The notes under the pieces: model-generated | The model's input: only the letters and a program-made list of their open reading frames with translations | Databases searched by the model: none | Told to the model about the DNA's origin: nothing | In this document: positions 35,120 to 46,900 of the stretch, piece after piece | Numbering within the stretch: the stretch's first letter is position 1 | Layout of the letters: each line of letters starts with the position of its first letter | Program-made: the position numbers and the translations under genes | Source of the DNA: Chlamydomonas sphaeroides | Taxonomy: Eukaryota; Chlorophyta; Chlorophyceae; Chlamydomonadales; Chlamydomonadaceae | DNA: 64,000 nucleotides | Assembly (NCBI GenBank): GCA_001662425.1 | Contig: BDDC01000182.1 | Coordinates: forward strand, 1 to 64,000 | Direction: 5' to 3'

Positions 35120-36472
35120 GTGCTTCGGGGTGCGGCAAGGAACACGAACGCGCCGTTGGTGTCTCCTGGTGTGGGCGCGTGGGTCACCCTGCTGCTCAGG
35201 GTACTGGTGTCGGCTGTTGGTCTTTTCCCCTCGGCTGGGTTAGACAGTCTACTTCAGGGCCGGGGTTGGGCTTCATTGCTCCGCGTAATGGGTTGTCGTC
35301 CGCCGACGCGCACAACCCCGTGCCCCGTCCCGCCGTCCTGAGACCGTGTCCGCTGCCGTTGCGGCCCCTGCGTCTAGGCGCCACGTTATGGCACCGTATG
35401 GCACCGTTGCGACGGGCTACCGGGTGTGTAACGCGTTGGCCTTCCCAGGCCTCCAGGCCCACTCCTGCGCGAGGAACGGCCAGGCGCCCGTTTGCGACCT
35501 CCGCTGCAGCCCGTGACGACCACCGGCCACTGGCCAGGGGGTGGGGAATCCCCCACTGGGGTCCCGCACCCGGGCCCTACCTGTGCTGACCGCCAGCACT
35601 GTTACCCTTGCCAACGCCCTTCGCCTGCGCCCGCCGCACCATGTTGTACACCTCGCCGTTGCTGTGTCACGCCATGAGTGCATAGCATGGGCAGAGGGGC
35701 AGGCAGAGACCTGCTCGGCACGGCTGGGGGCGCAGGGGCGCACCAGGTGCTGCGATAGTCGCTGGGGCGCGCGAGGCTGTGACCCTTGGGACTGACGCGG
35801 GCCGACAGTAGCGCGGGGCGCACGGTTCGTAGAGCAGGGGCCGCGGTTGGGCCGCTGCCCGTTAGGGTGTCGTTACACCTGATCCGTCATGACAGCTGTT
35901 GCTTCGTTCTCCCTGCGCGTGCCCTCGCCCAAACTTGCTCCTTCAGACATACGGTACTGTATTGCTTACCGCGTACATCCTATGTCAACTCTTGCCGCTG
36001 ACTTGGGCCATCGGCGCGCGGTGACATGCTGGCAACCATACCGGCCGGTGCTGCCCAACGCTGCTACCATGAGTTGCTCCTGGCGTTGGAGCCAGTAAGC
36101 AAGCGACAGGTCGCATATGCCGGGTAAATGCTCAAAAAAAGATACACGTCATCTTGAGGTGAGCGCCGGCTCTCCATGAGCGGCACTTGATGGGCTGAAA
36201 GAACGCAGCTCACACGACCGATATGCAGCAGCTAGCACCGCAGGCGCGGGGGCGAGGAGGGTGCGTGGCGGGGGAGGGATTACCTGCCGCGGGAGATGGG
36301 TGAGGGGGCGGGGCAGGGTGCATAGCTAGGCCGCTGGGGAAGGGTGTGGGGGCAGGGGAGGGGTCACAGGCCGCGGGAGAAGAATAATGTGGGGGCAGTG
36401 AAGGGGTCACAGGCAGAGCGGAGGTCGGATTCACGCCCGACACAGGACACGTGGCCAAGCAGACAGTGAAGG

Positions 36473-36757
36473 GTGCACAGCAGCGCGCCGAGCTACACGA
36501 CTTCCTCAGGTTCCCCTAGGGGGGCGGATGGAAGCACGTACACGATGGCACCGACACACTCATCACCGTGGGCCACGCAGGAACCGTTTGCCGCAACCTT
36601 GGTCTCGCTCCTGTGCACATTGGGCGTGGACACCATCGACGCTCACAATACGGCGAGCAAGATCTTCGCCAAAGCAAGAATGTACATGCAGGCCCTTGTC
36701 TGGGAACGGTGGAAGCTCGCCAGGCCCACCAACAGGGTGCAAGGACGCGTTATCTAA
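36473..36757 (+). CDS. Possible orphan exon or small ORF, 94 aa
   Basis: The part from 36582 to 36739 (FAATLVSLLCTLGVDTIDAH, then TASKIFAKARMYMQALVWER) has natural protein composition. It is bordered by an AG acceptor (CCACGCAG) and a GT donor (AACAGG|GTGCAAGG). No partner exon or family was recognised. It may be a fragment of a mobile element or a decayed gene. Confidence 0.25.
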   Translation: MHSSAPSYTTSSGSPRGADGSTYTMAPTHSSPWATQEPFAATLVSLLCTLGVDTIDAHNTASKIFAKARMYMQALVWERWKLARPTNRVQGRVI

Positions 36758-36825
36758 CCAAGGCTGGGGCGGGGGAGGCCCCACTGTATCTGCACTCCCT
36801 TCCAGCTCTCCCACCTCCCTCTCAC

Positions 36826-36902
36826 GGTGGCGGAGGCAGGTGGTCTCGAACCCTGGACGCCGCCCCGCCCCCTAAAACAACCCTAGGCGGCTCCGCCCCT
36901 CG
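36826..36902 (-). repeat. SINE-like dispersed repeat, copy 2, with pol III B-box consensus
   Basis: On the minus strand this copy contains GGTTCGAGACC (within 36841-36855), a perfect match to the tRNA B-box consensus GGTTCGANNCC. The rest aligns with 30701-30770. No clear A box or complete tRNA fold is present. Confidence 0.5.
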
Positions 36903-37610
36903 GTGAGGCCAGCAATGTGTACGCTGGGAAGAAGTGTACGTTACGGTTGCCCGGTAATGTGTACGTTTGGATGCATCCTTGCAATCAGCGCGTTTTTCGG
37001 CCGCAGGTCGCGGCGCCATCGCGTAGAGGTCGCGCCGCAGCGGGTTTCATTGCAGCTGCAAGCCGGCTGCTACGCAGTGCCAGAGGTGCCGTACGAAACC
37101 TGGTCTTCAACTGCCAACTGCAGAGCAACTCACAAGAAGCTGCTGAAACATGAAGTACTGAACGATACTGGGAACGGGGCAAAACTAGTAATCAGCAGTA
37201 AGTAGCTAGCTAGTGACTTTGGTAAATAGTAGTAGGGCCAACGAACTACTGGGGCCGGGCCAGCAGCGCAGGTGGGGCTGGCTGGGGAGGCCGCCTACTT
37301 TCAACAATATCGGTGGACCATAAACATCACGAGACACACAGACGTACATGCGCAACGAGCAAACACGCAACGTCTAGCGCAACGAACACCAGCATAGAAC
37401 TCAACGCGATTCCTTGCAGCCGGTCATCACAGTGAGACATTCATACAGACATATGGAGCCGCGCACGTTGACCAGACGTAAGCGGCAGCGCGAGCAGTCG
37501 ACGGCCGCCGAGCACTCAAACGACGACCTCACAACGACCAACAACAACCAACGACCAACAACAACAGCAGCAACACACTGCTGCTTGCTACACTGGCGGC
37601 TCGCATCGAG

Positions 37611-39358
37611 ATGCTCGTGCAAGAGCTTGCCGCGTTGCGCCAGCAGTGTGAGGACCTCCGTGGCCAGGTGGCGAGCAAGCTTGTCGTCGCGGCGGCATCA
37701 GCAGCGGTCGCTGCGCCAGCAGCAGCAGCAACAAACCCGCGCGCAAGCGCAGACAAGCAATCACGAGTCGCGACCCAGTATGCCGAAGTCGCATACAAGG
37801 TCACTGCCACGTGCGGCGCCACGCCTTCGCCACCGCCGCTGCATCCCGACGTACCCGACATCGCTCTGGACAACGCATCCGCCGGGCACGCGCCCCACAT
37901 GACCGGCGCGCTTGCCGTGCCGACCGTGACGACGCCCGTGCAGCCGCAGCGTTGGGCTGCTGCCGACGCCGACAGCCCAACCGCCGCGCCCCCTGCGGCC
38001 CACGAGGTGCCGGTCCCGGCGGAAGACATCTCGCAGGGCGGCCTAGGGCTGCTCGACTCGCTGTTCGCGCTCATGAGCGCCCAGGAGGAGGAGGAGGCGT
38101 GCAGCCTGCTGCTGGATGTCGCCGGGGATGCGGGGCCCTGGCCTGCTGCCATGGCGCTGCCGGCTGCGGCGGCGGGCGGCGGCGCACACAGGTGTGTTGT
38201 GATGAGGCATGTCAGCTAGCTAGCAGGGACGCACTGTACCTAGGGACTACTGACAGGGGAGCGAGCTATCTATCTAGCTATCATAGGTACAGAGGTGGAG
38301 ACTAGGGGTTCGCGACGGTATGCCAGCCGTTGGGTCGCACGTCGTGGCTTGGTCACTGCCGCTTGGCGAACTGCCAACTATGCCAACGCCCCTCGTTCCC
38401 CCTCCCGGCCCGCGCTCCCGCCCCTTGCAGCTGCGGTGCCCTGCCGCTGCCGGCCCCCAGCAGCGCTCCGCAGCCTGCTGCTGCTGCCTGCCCTGCTGCT
38501 CCGCGCCTGGACCGCCCGCCGGACATCACCGGTATCGTCGGAGCCATGCCGCCGCCCGCTTGGGAGCAGAGCCACAGCAGCCGCATGCTGCCGCCCGCGC
38601 CGCTGGCCGCTGCTGCCGCGCTGCCGCCACCACACCCGTACTACTGGCAGCAGCGGCCGCCATCGTCCGCCCTGCCGGCAGCCCCTGGCGCCGCGCCCTC
38701 GCAGCACAACGCCACATCCGGGCCCGCGCGGCCTCCACTTCACCCGCCGCACCCGCAGCTGGAGCCGAACTGCCAGCTGCTGCTTCCCGGCGGCGGCTGG
38801 CGGCACCCGCCGGGCACGGCGTGACCGGCGCCTCCATCGGCGGCTGCGTCCTCTGATGAGACGCATGTGGCGTCCGCCGGCGGCGGCGGCCCGACGTTTG
38901 GCCGCACTAGCTGCAGCGGTGGCGGCCCGTCCTACGGATACGCCCCTGCTTACCGGGGTCCAACCATGCCGCCGCCGCCCATGTGCCCCATGGGTCACAT
39001 GATGCCCAGCGGGCACATGCCGTACGGTCATGGCATGCCGTACAATTCGCACGTAGGCATGCCACCGCCCGTACCTTACGGCTGGACCTGGTTGGGGCCC
39101 CAGCAACTGGGCAGCGGCATCCGGCGCCGCCGCCGCGTGGCGCCGCCGCCCGCATGCGTCGGCGGCGCCGCGGTGCCGCCGCCGCTGCCGCTGGCGGCAG
39201 CGCCTGTCACGGCTGCTGCGGCAAGGCCGGCGGTGCTACTGCCGCTGACGCCGGCGGCGGCCTGGTCTATGCCGCCAGCAAGTGGCAGCCTACCGGCGGG
39301 CGAGGTGCCAGCAGCCGGCGCGCTGCTGCCGACCGTGGCGGCAGCGGCGGCCTGCTAG
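37611..39358 (+). CDS. Putative leucine-zipper, Pro/Gly/Ala-rich protein (5' end uncertain)
   Basis: Three exons fit in phase 2: 37611-38188, 38431-38820, 38917-39358 (469 residues from this ATG). The first residues form a four-heptad leucine repeat (LVQELAA, LRQQCED, LRGQVAS), which continues upstream of the ATG in the same frame (LATLAARIEM), so the true start may lie in an earlier exon. The remainder is low complexity, with MPPPAWEQSHSSRML in exon 2 and a Met/Pro/Gly/His-rich run (MCPMGHMMPSGHMPYGHGMP) in exon 3. Exon 2 to 3 stays in frame apart from one TGA (38822-38824), removed by a 96-nt intron with a weak GTGACC donor. The layout resembles a bZIP transcription factor whose basic region is not visible, but that is conjecture. 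Confidence 0.4.
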
Positions 39359-39705
39359 GCTGCATTGCTCGCTGGCTACGCTTGTTTCTCGACGGAGCGA
39401 GTGAACGCCCGGGGCCAGCGGTGGTGCCGCGCTGGATCGGGCACCTGGGCATCGCATCGGGCCACGCATGAATGGCCGCCGTAGCGGGGTGGCACAGCCA
39501 GCAGCGAGCGAGCAGCATGCAAGCAGCATGCATGCATGCGGGCACGCCGCTGCTTCCATCTATCTATTCTAGGTAGCCGTAGGCACCTGCATGTCACGCT
39601 GTGTGCTGTCAGTCGTATGTTCCCCTGTGCGAGCGATCGAGCAACTTCTGGAGCACCGCATGCTGGGCTGCTCAGGGGAGAGGGGCTGCTGGGTCGGAGA
39701 CGGAC

Positions 39706-39806
39706 CCGCTCGACGAACCCCTGAGTACCGAATTATTCGCTCGTGGGAAGGAACCGCTTAACGAACCGATTGATGAACCGCTGAGTGAAGCGCTGAACGA
39801 AGCGTT
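39706..39806 (+). repeat. Degenerate 12-bp tandem repeat
   Basis: Repeats of the form GAACCGCTGAGT / GAACCGCTTAAC / GAAGCGCTGAAC. In one frame they read as four-residue units (DEPL, NEPL, DEPL, NEAL). Confidence 0.6.
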
Positions 39807-41621
39807 GATGCTCCGATGTGGTTGCATGGGGTTGCCTGGTTCGCCTTGTTGGGTGCTGGCGCGTGGGGGTGCGGCGGCGACGGCCGCAGGCGGCGGCGGA
39901 TGCGTGCGCATCGCACGACTACTTGGCAGGGCGGTGCGGCCTCGGCCGGCGGCTTTCCAGTGACATGCCTACTTCAGGATGCCCTATGCAGGAGGCCCTC
40001 CTGGCCATATGACCATGCATGCATGCATGTCCCTCCCTCGACGAACATACAAATGTGCATATGTATATAACGGCCGGCAAGCGCCACCGAGCAGAGCCCT
40101 GTGCGAGGGCAGCCCCCGCTGAGTACGTACATGATGCTGCCGTAGCTGTCGGCGTTGTGTTGAGCGAGTGTGGGGGGTGGGGTGCCTGCTAGCTGCAAGG
40201 GCTCTGCAGCCCGTCGCGTCTACGAACGAAGTCGCTCGCTGTCTCCCAGTAGAGGCGCAGCCGAGTCTTGTAAGCTTTGCGTGTCCGCTAGCCAATTGCC
40301 ACGCCGATGAAGAGCCGTCCAGCAGCCGGGGTTGAGCCGCGCCGGCTAAGCTGCAGCAGCTACTGTAGCGTGCGGCGTGCCGAGTCGCCTTCGGTGGTAG
40401 GTTGCTGCTGCTGCTCGCACCTGCTTTCGTTCCGAGTAGGAGTGAAGCAGCCGGGGCAGTGCCCTTCGTGTGGAGGTAGAGGCGGAGGTGGGCCTGTACG
40501 TATGGGCGGCATGCAATTGGCTGCGCACCGCACCGAGTACTGCTCTCGCCTACACCATGGCGGCGAGTGGGCACGGTCCAAAGCAGCATGGCATGCGCGC
40601 TGCTGCCCTGGCTGGGGCAAGCACCCAGGCAAGCAGTCTGGATGTATATGTGGTCCCGAAATTTCCCCACAGCCAAGCCACCCTCCAAGCCACAGCCAAG
40701 CCATCCCGCCGGTCATCATGCACGACGCACATGCCGCAGGCAGCTACACGCAGCAGATGCATAGGTCCGCCAGCGAGCACAGCGCTGTATGTAAGCAAAC
40801 CACGTACGTAGTCCTGCCGCGCCACACACGCACATCAGCCAGACAGCATGGATGGAGGCATCAGCAGGCATACATGTGGCATCATGGATGCACGCACGTT
40901 CAACAAGACGTTAGCTCGCTACCCAGGGCCTTGGGGCCCCGCCCGCCGCAACCACCAGGCCAACCAGTGCAGCCCGGCGGCACGGCAACGACACGGCAGC
41001 AGCGCCCAGCAGCAGCCAGTCGCTGGTTCGTGCGCGTTTACGGCACAGCAGTGCCCATGCATGGCGGGCTGCTCGCTCGCTCAGACACCTCGAGGGGGCC
41101 ATCCGGCTCGCTGGATAGAAGTCAGCACATTAACGCACACCAGGAGCACGCGCACCGGGCAGCGTCCCTCACTCTATCTGCGCTTGCACAGTACGGTGCG
41201 TGCGTTGCGGTGTACCCACTAGCAGCGCGTACCCGCATACTCTCGGGGATCAGCGGTTAATCAGGCAACTCTATCTGGGGCGGGCCCCGTGGTTGGACCC
41301 CTGCTGCGCGCCAGTGTGTGTCTGTGTGTGTGCTGCCTCCAGCAGCAGCGCCCCGCCCATCCATACGGCAGCAGCCCTGCCTTCCTCCCAGCCACGCACA
41401 CACGCCCAGCCGCAGCCGTCGCCCTGCCCGCACTCCCCCTGCTGCGCCTCAACGGCCATTCACATGCGGCCCGCCGCGCATGAGGGGCGTGCGTTGGGGG
41501 AAATAGGGGTCATTGGCCGTGCGAGTAAGGCGTGGGGGGCAGAGGAGGGTGCACAGGCCGCGCATGCGGGGGCGCCGGAGTGGGGGAGGCGTCCATGTAT
41601 CTGACACGTGCGTGCCACTGA

Positions 41622-41671
41622 CTCGTGTCAACACACTCGTGTCGCCGACTCGTGTCACGAATCCTCGTGTC
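41622..41671. repeat. Cluster of four CTCGTGTC motifs
   Basis: CTCGTGTC starts at 41622, 41636, 41649 and 41664, with spacing of 13-15 bp. Inverse GACACG motifs flank it on both sides (near 41603 and 41685-41755). Confidence 0.75.
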
Positions 41672-42370
41672 GACACTAGTGCCAGTGACACGGGGTGTCC
41701 AACACGCTGATTATCCAAGCCAAGCGACACGACAGTTCCGCAACAGGCCTGACACGGGGTAAATACGAGGGCCCATGATTACAGCAGACGGTTGAGATGG
41801 AAGGAACTGCAATGCGCACCTTTAATTGCTCCAAGTACCGCTACGAGGACCTGAGCGAGGTGCTCCACGTTGGCATTATTGGGCAACGGCTAGCTGTGGG
41901 AGGCCCCGGCGGGTGGCAGCTGGTGTAGGCGGCCGCGGCCCGGTCGGGGCAGGGGCCACGAGGGCAATGAGACAGAGGCGCAGGCTAGCGACAGCCGCGC
42001 TGGCATGGGACGACGGCTGGGGCCCGCCCCTGCGGGAGGCACTGGCACGGCGACGGTGAGGGTGCGGCGGCGCCCGACGGCGCAGTGGCAGCGGCTGTGT
42101 CATGGGCCGCAGCACCTTTGACATGGGCGGCGAGGGCGTGAGGGCACGGGCCGCGGCAGTGAGGGCAAGGGCGGCGATATTGAAGGTGCGTGAGATAGAG
42201 CGCGCGGCAGCAAAGTGGAACCAACGCCACGCCACAACCGCACCGCCACGCATCGCATCCCAGCACGCGCCACCTGCCACGGCACGGGTGCAGGCGGCCG
42301 CGGCACGGGCCGCGAGGGCAACGACACAACGACAGGGCCCGAAGGGAACACGACGGCGGTGATGGCACAA

Positions 42371-42424
42371 CGACCGTGGGATATGGGCATGGCTGGGCGA
42401 CCGTGGGATATGGGCATGGGCGGC
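42371..42424. repeat. 27-bp tandem duplication
   Basis: CGACCGTGGGATATGGGCAT occurs at 42371 and again at 42398, with nearly identical following bases. Confidence 0.85.
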
Positions 42425-43345
42425 CAGGGCACGACGCAACCCAGGGAAACGTCAGGAAATTGGAGAGGCAACGGTGAAGAGGCAAACAGAGAAGGCCAAG
42501 GGGGCCAACAACGGCGATGCCCAAGCCACGACTCGTCCTTGTCTCGCCCCCTCCCGCGCACCCAACACGCACCCAGCCGCCCCCCACCTGCCTACGTCAG
42601 CTACGGACCTCTCCGTCGGCGAACAGGGCATTTCTTGGTAGCTCGATGGATTGAGACAGTTACAGAGTAACAAGGGGCTGAGCACCATCTGAAGGGCAGG
42701 AAGCCATCCCAGTCACGCCGGTGCGAATATCAAGGGGTTTAAGGATGCACACAAATGTAACATTCATGACGCGTGGATAGAGGAACAGCAGAACACAGGC
42801 GGGCAGTCCAGGAATCGACATGCTCCATAAGAAGCCAGGCTACACCTGAGGCCGGGCGCCACTTTCCAGCTGAAGACTTGCACGCCGGACTGTAACACCT
42901 TCTCCCGCTACTCCATGGCAAGCCTATATTGTATACGGACTACAGGATGGCCCACTGGGGGCAACCCCGACATGACAGCTCCAGCCACATTGTCCCTAGC
43001 AAATTTAAGCAGCAGTCACACCACTCCGCCCTGGTTAAGAAAGGCCACATGACACGGTGCACAGCGACGTCCCAAAGCACACACCTCACACCTCGGACAC
43101 GGAGGCACCGCGGCTAGCAAGGCTAGCTGCAAAGAAGACAGAATTCACACAATGCTGACACATTAACACCACATGACGCGTGTATTGCTTAACCATGAAG
43201 CCAAGCTTCTAGGCTATTGTGTTGTATGCGCATGAAACATATATCTCGGGGATATATCCAGATAAGAGGCACTCGGCGACCCACACTACAGCTCCAAAGG
43301 CAAGCTATTACCAAACACAGGATACTACAGGCGTCTTAAGAGGAT

Positions 43346-43903
43346 CTAGGCTGATGCCTGCCTCGCTGACCGCCTCCTGCGCACCGCCCACACTGCCAGC
43401 AGCATCCCCATCACAGCCATGTTGGCAGCTGCCACCAACCCCACCACCAGGCCGCTGCCGTGACCTACAGAGCTTCCCAGGCGCTGCGGCATGCTCCTGC
43501 CGAGCTGCCGGCGACCCCGTATGGCAGCGTCATGCACGGAATCCGAGTGGGGCTCAGTGGCATCTGGCAGACGAGCGGCCTGGACGGTCGAGCGCTGCGC
43601 CTCGTCCAGCGCCCTGTCCTGCTCCTCCGTCAGCAGCCTGGGCTCCGCCTCGTACGGCAGCACGGCCGCTGCCATCCTGCCAGCCTCTTCGCGTGCCTGC
43701 TCCATCTCCTCGTCGGTGAGCTCAAGGTAGAGCTGGTCCTCAAACGACAGCAGCTGACGTAAAGAATACACGGGGGCCAGGTGCTGCTTGATAGCCAGGG
43801 ACAGGCTCGAGTTGGCGTCTCGGAGCTGGGCCGTGAGCTTTGACGCCACGTCAGCGGCACTCATGTCATTGGTGGTATCATGGCTTGCAGTCAGCTCCAC
43901 GTC
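43346..43903 (-). other. C-terminal exon of giant gene: membrane anchor and tail
   Basis: 186 codons in one exon, phase 0, stop TAG at 43348-43346. A charged helical region (TDEEMEQAREEAGRMAAAVL) leads to one transmembrane helix (VVGLVAAANMAVMGMLLAVW) and the cytoplasmic tail AVRRRRSARQASA. The arginines after the helix fit an outside-to-inside type I topology. Confidence 0.85.
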
Positions 43904-46900
43904 CTGTGTGGTGCAAAGCAATGATGGACGGCATATGTTGGGTGGATTGACACGTGCTGGCTATCTAGCAGCAGTTCCTTGACATTGGATGGCTCACTCA
44001 CCAGGGCATCGTGGCGTGTGAGCAGGACAGCGCTGGTGGCCTCAGCCGCATCGGGTGAGATGCCCAGCCGGATCAACTCCTCGCGAAGGAGCTGCGTCAG
44101 CTCCACTCCATTGGTTTCGGTGACATCAATCTCATCGGGGGGCAGCAGGGAGTCGTGCTGCCAGGCCATCAGGCGGCGGCCAGCGGTAGCAATGCCCGAA
44201 GGCACCGGGCCAAGGACCAAGCCCAGAGATACGACGGCCTGTGTCGATGGGAGTTGAGCGTCTAGTTATGCATGCATCGAGGCACATAGACCCCCGCCTC
44301 ACTACAACCAAGCAACGCACCCGCTCCACGGGTGTAGTGCTGCCCATGAAAAAGCTGAACTGCGTCTGTTGTGCTGGCACGTTGCCGGCCATGTCTGCAA
44401 CCAATCATTTGGGGGCGATGTGTGGCGAACGTTAGGTACTGGCAGTTGATAGCCATAGAAATAACTTGCGCTGCACTTCATAGCACCGTTGCGAGCACGC
44501 ACCCCTGACACCCGAGATGTTGACGCTGATGGTTCGGTTGGCCAGGAAGGCGTGATACGGGAAGTTGTAGGGGTCCCAGTGGAGCACGATGAGGCGCCCC
44601 TCGCAGGCAGGTATCAGGTACTCTGCGGGCGGCACAGCAGAGGCATGGGGGCAGACGAAGTCAGGGCACCCATGCAAGCAACATGCCGCCGGGGCGTGCT
44701 TGGCCGGAAAAATCTTGCAGCCTGCTTCACCTGACGGCAGGGCTGCTGTGATGTTGGTCTTTGTGGTGGAGTTGGTGGTGGTTACCGAGGCTGTCACCCC
44801 AATGGCAGCCGTCTGGCGGCAGTCCAGAAGCTCAGAGTACTCCACATAGATACCGTCGCCTGCAGAAAAGAACAGGGCGGAAAGGGGTTTCGCCATATCA
44901 TTGGCCACACCAGCGACAATGCATGGCTAGTCATGTTGCATCCCTTTTGGGGCCCGTTCATACAAAGCTCGCTGGCCAGGCCAAACCGGTGTGTGCTCCC
45001 TAGACGGCCACATAGCCGAACCATATGCCTGCTACCGTCCTTGCAATGGCAGCAGCTGGCTTCCATCAGCACACCTGGCAAGTACGTCTGCAAGGGCGGG
45101 AGGCACATGCATGGCACACGTGTAGCATGCGCATGTCCACAACACATGCACGCAAGGGCGTTTCGTGTGTCCCCTGGCTCACCCTGTTTGGCCACAGGCT
45201 GTTGAACACGGGCACCGGCGGGCGGCGATCCACCAGCAGCCGCACCGGCTCTCCATCCACTCGGGCGTCGCTGCCGCCTGCAGTGGGAGGAACCAGCTGA
45301 TAACGTCCCGTGCCCTGACCCACACACACACCCGCACACCACGCGCCCACCTGCGGTCTCAGCATCGCACACCACCACCCATCTCAGCAGGTACTCTCCA
45401 TCCGCCAGGGCGCTGGTCCAATCTTGCCACTCCAGAGTTGCCAAACCGAAGCTATTAAGATGGCAGGAGCATGCGGGCACGCATTTTGGGCTGGTCACTA
45501 CACAACGGAATGGTCAATGTGCATGCACGCATACGTTCTATGTTGGCAACCCACCTCGTGTCCTCAAGCAGAACGAAATTGATCCGGGCCTGGCGACCGT
45601 GGGGCATGCAGAGGGCACAATGTTGCGTGATCCTCCAAGAGTGTATTTGCGCAAGTTGGCAGGCTGTTGGCAGGCATGGCGGGTCGAAGCTATGGGAGCC
45701 TGATGTGCAAGCATGTGCGGTAAGCGTTTTGGCAGCGTCCATGCTGTAGGGCCTCTTATCCCGCCAAGCGTGTGTGGCAGGGACGGGTGAGGTGCATACT
45801 CACCCCCGTGGTTGCATTGCGGATGATGGACCAGATTCCGCCATCGCGGCTGGGGCTGGTGTACTCGATGAAGACACCAGTGTTGTTGTTGGCAAGGCGG
45901 CTGTGCGTGCGCAGCTTTTGCGTCGTGTACAGCGGGTTGGTCAGCGTGAGCTTGAGCGCCTGCGCGCGTGGCAAAACAAGGACAAGGGGCTGGGCATACA
46001 AGACCAGCAGCATGCATACGATCGACAATGGGCTCGCTGCGGTGTGCAGGCACAGCTACGTAGTGGCATGGCAAGGCGTGGGCATCAGCTCAGCGTGCCA
46101 GATCGAAGGCCAGGTAGCAGAGGGCACATGCAGGGGCACCCACCGTTCCTCCTGTTGCGTCGCTGGCGTTGAGCAACAGCGGTTGCACGGGCGGCCAGCC
46201 CCTCTGCCACGACACCTCGGGGCAGCCGCGGTAGCACGTCAGGCCGAGCTTGGCGGTGGAAAGAGTTGCTGTGGGAAAGTAAAACAGAGGAAGGGCGGCT
46301 CTGCGTCCAGCCCATGGCCCCCGCAAGCGGTCCCAGCCGGAAGCGAGGCGGCAGTGTCGGCAAACACATGACATGCTAGAAAGGTGCACACTGCCCACTT
46401 TCCGCGCATTGGCCAACGAGCTAGGTGTGAACGAACTAAGTTGTTCACAATAAATGACTGGTGCTTGATTGGTGTGAAACCGTCGTCCTGCAAACTGCCT
46501 AACGATTGCAAGCGTGGGTCGTCCCCCAACTCACCGGGAGCATCTGGACTCAAAGTCGGACATTGTGAGTAAGCGGAAATGTCCAGAGTCGTCACAGTGG
46601 ACCTCGAGCTGGGGCTGCACTTGGCGGCGACCTGGCAGGCGCGGGCGTCGTGTGGGGGTGTATGGTCTGTGGTGCAATTGTCTGAAGCATGGTGTGCCTG
46701 CAAGCAGGTACAGCAGGCAGCTGAGCAACCCACCACGGTACGGTACTGTCTGTTGTACGGCCCGTCCAGCCAATAGAAGACATCTTGCACCCAAGGGGCG
46801 CCAAGGAGCTGCAGGTAGATGCCGTTCTGGTTTGTGTTGAGGTCTGGAGTGATTGTGAGAAGGACCTGTCAATGAGTACGAGAACGCGAATGGGGGCTTC

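Larger units (their letters stand above)
32156..36472. other. Repeat-rich intergenic DNA upstream of the SRCR gene
   Basis: No supported gene. It contains the SRCR gene promoter region, a perfect hairpin (34814-34862) and one copy of the 56-bp repeat (35064-35119). Open frames of up to 160 residues occur but have no domain or splice support. Confidence 0.5.
39359..43345. other. Repeat-rich intergenic DNA downstream of the giant gene
   Basis: No supported gene. It holds a degenerate 12-bp repeat (about 39706-39806), TGCA-rich stretches near 40014-40028, a cluster of CTCGTGTC motifs (41622-41671), a 27-bp tandem pair (42371-42424) and the 3' flank of the giant gene. A 317-codon frame at 40307-41260 has no recognisable content. 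Confidence 0.5.

Noticed and set aside
38822..38824. In-frame TGA considered as a selenocysteine codon
   Set aside because: A phase-correct intron explains it, and no selenoprotein family or SECIS-like element was seen.
40307..41260. 317-codon plus-strand frame
   Set aside because: It is long but has no recognisable domain, mixed composition and no splice context. A frame this long can occur by chance in GC-rich DNA of this length.
41581..41760. CTCGTGTC cluster considered as a CRISPR array
   Set aside because: The 8-mers are too short, spacing is 13-15 bp, and the genome is eukaryotic.
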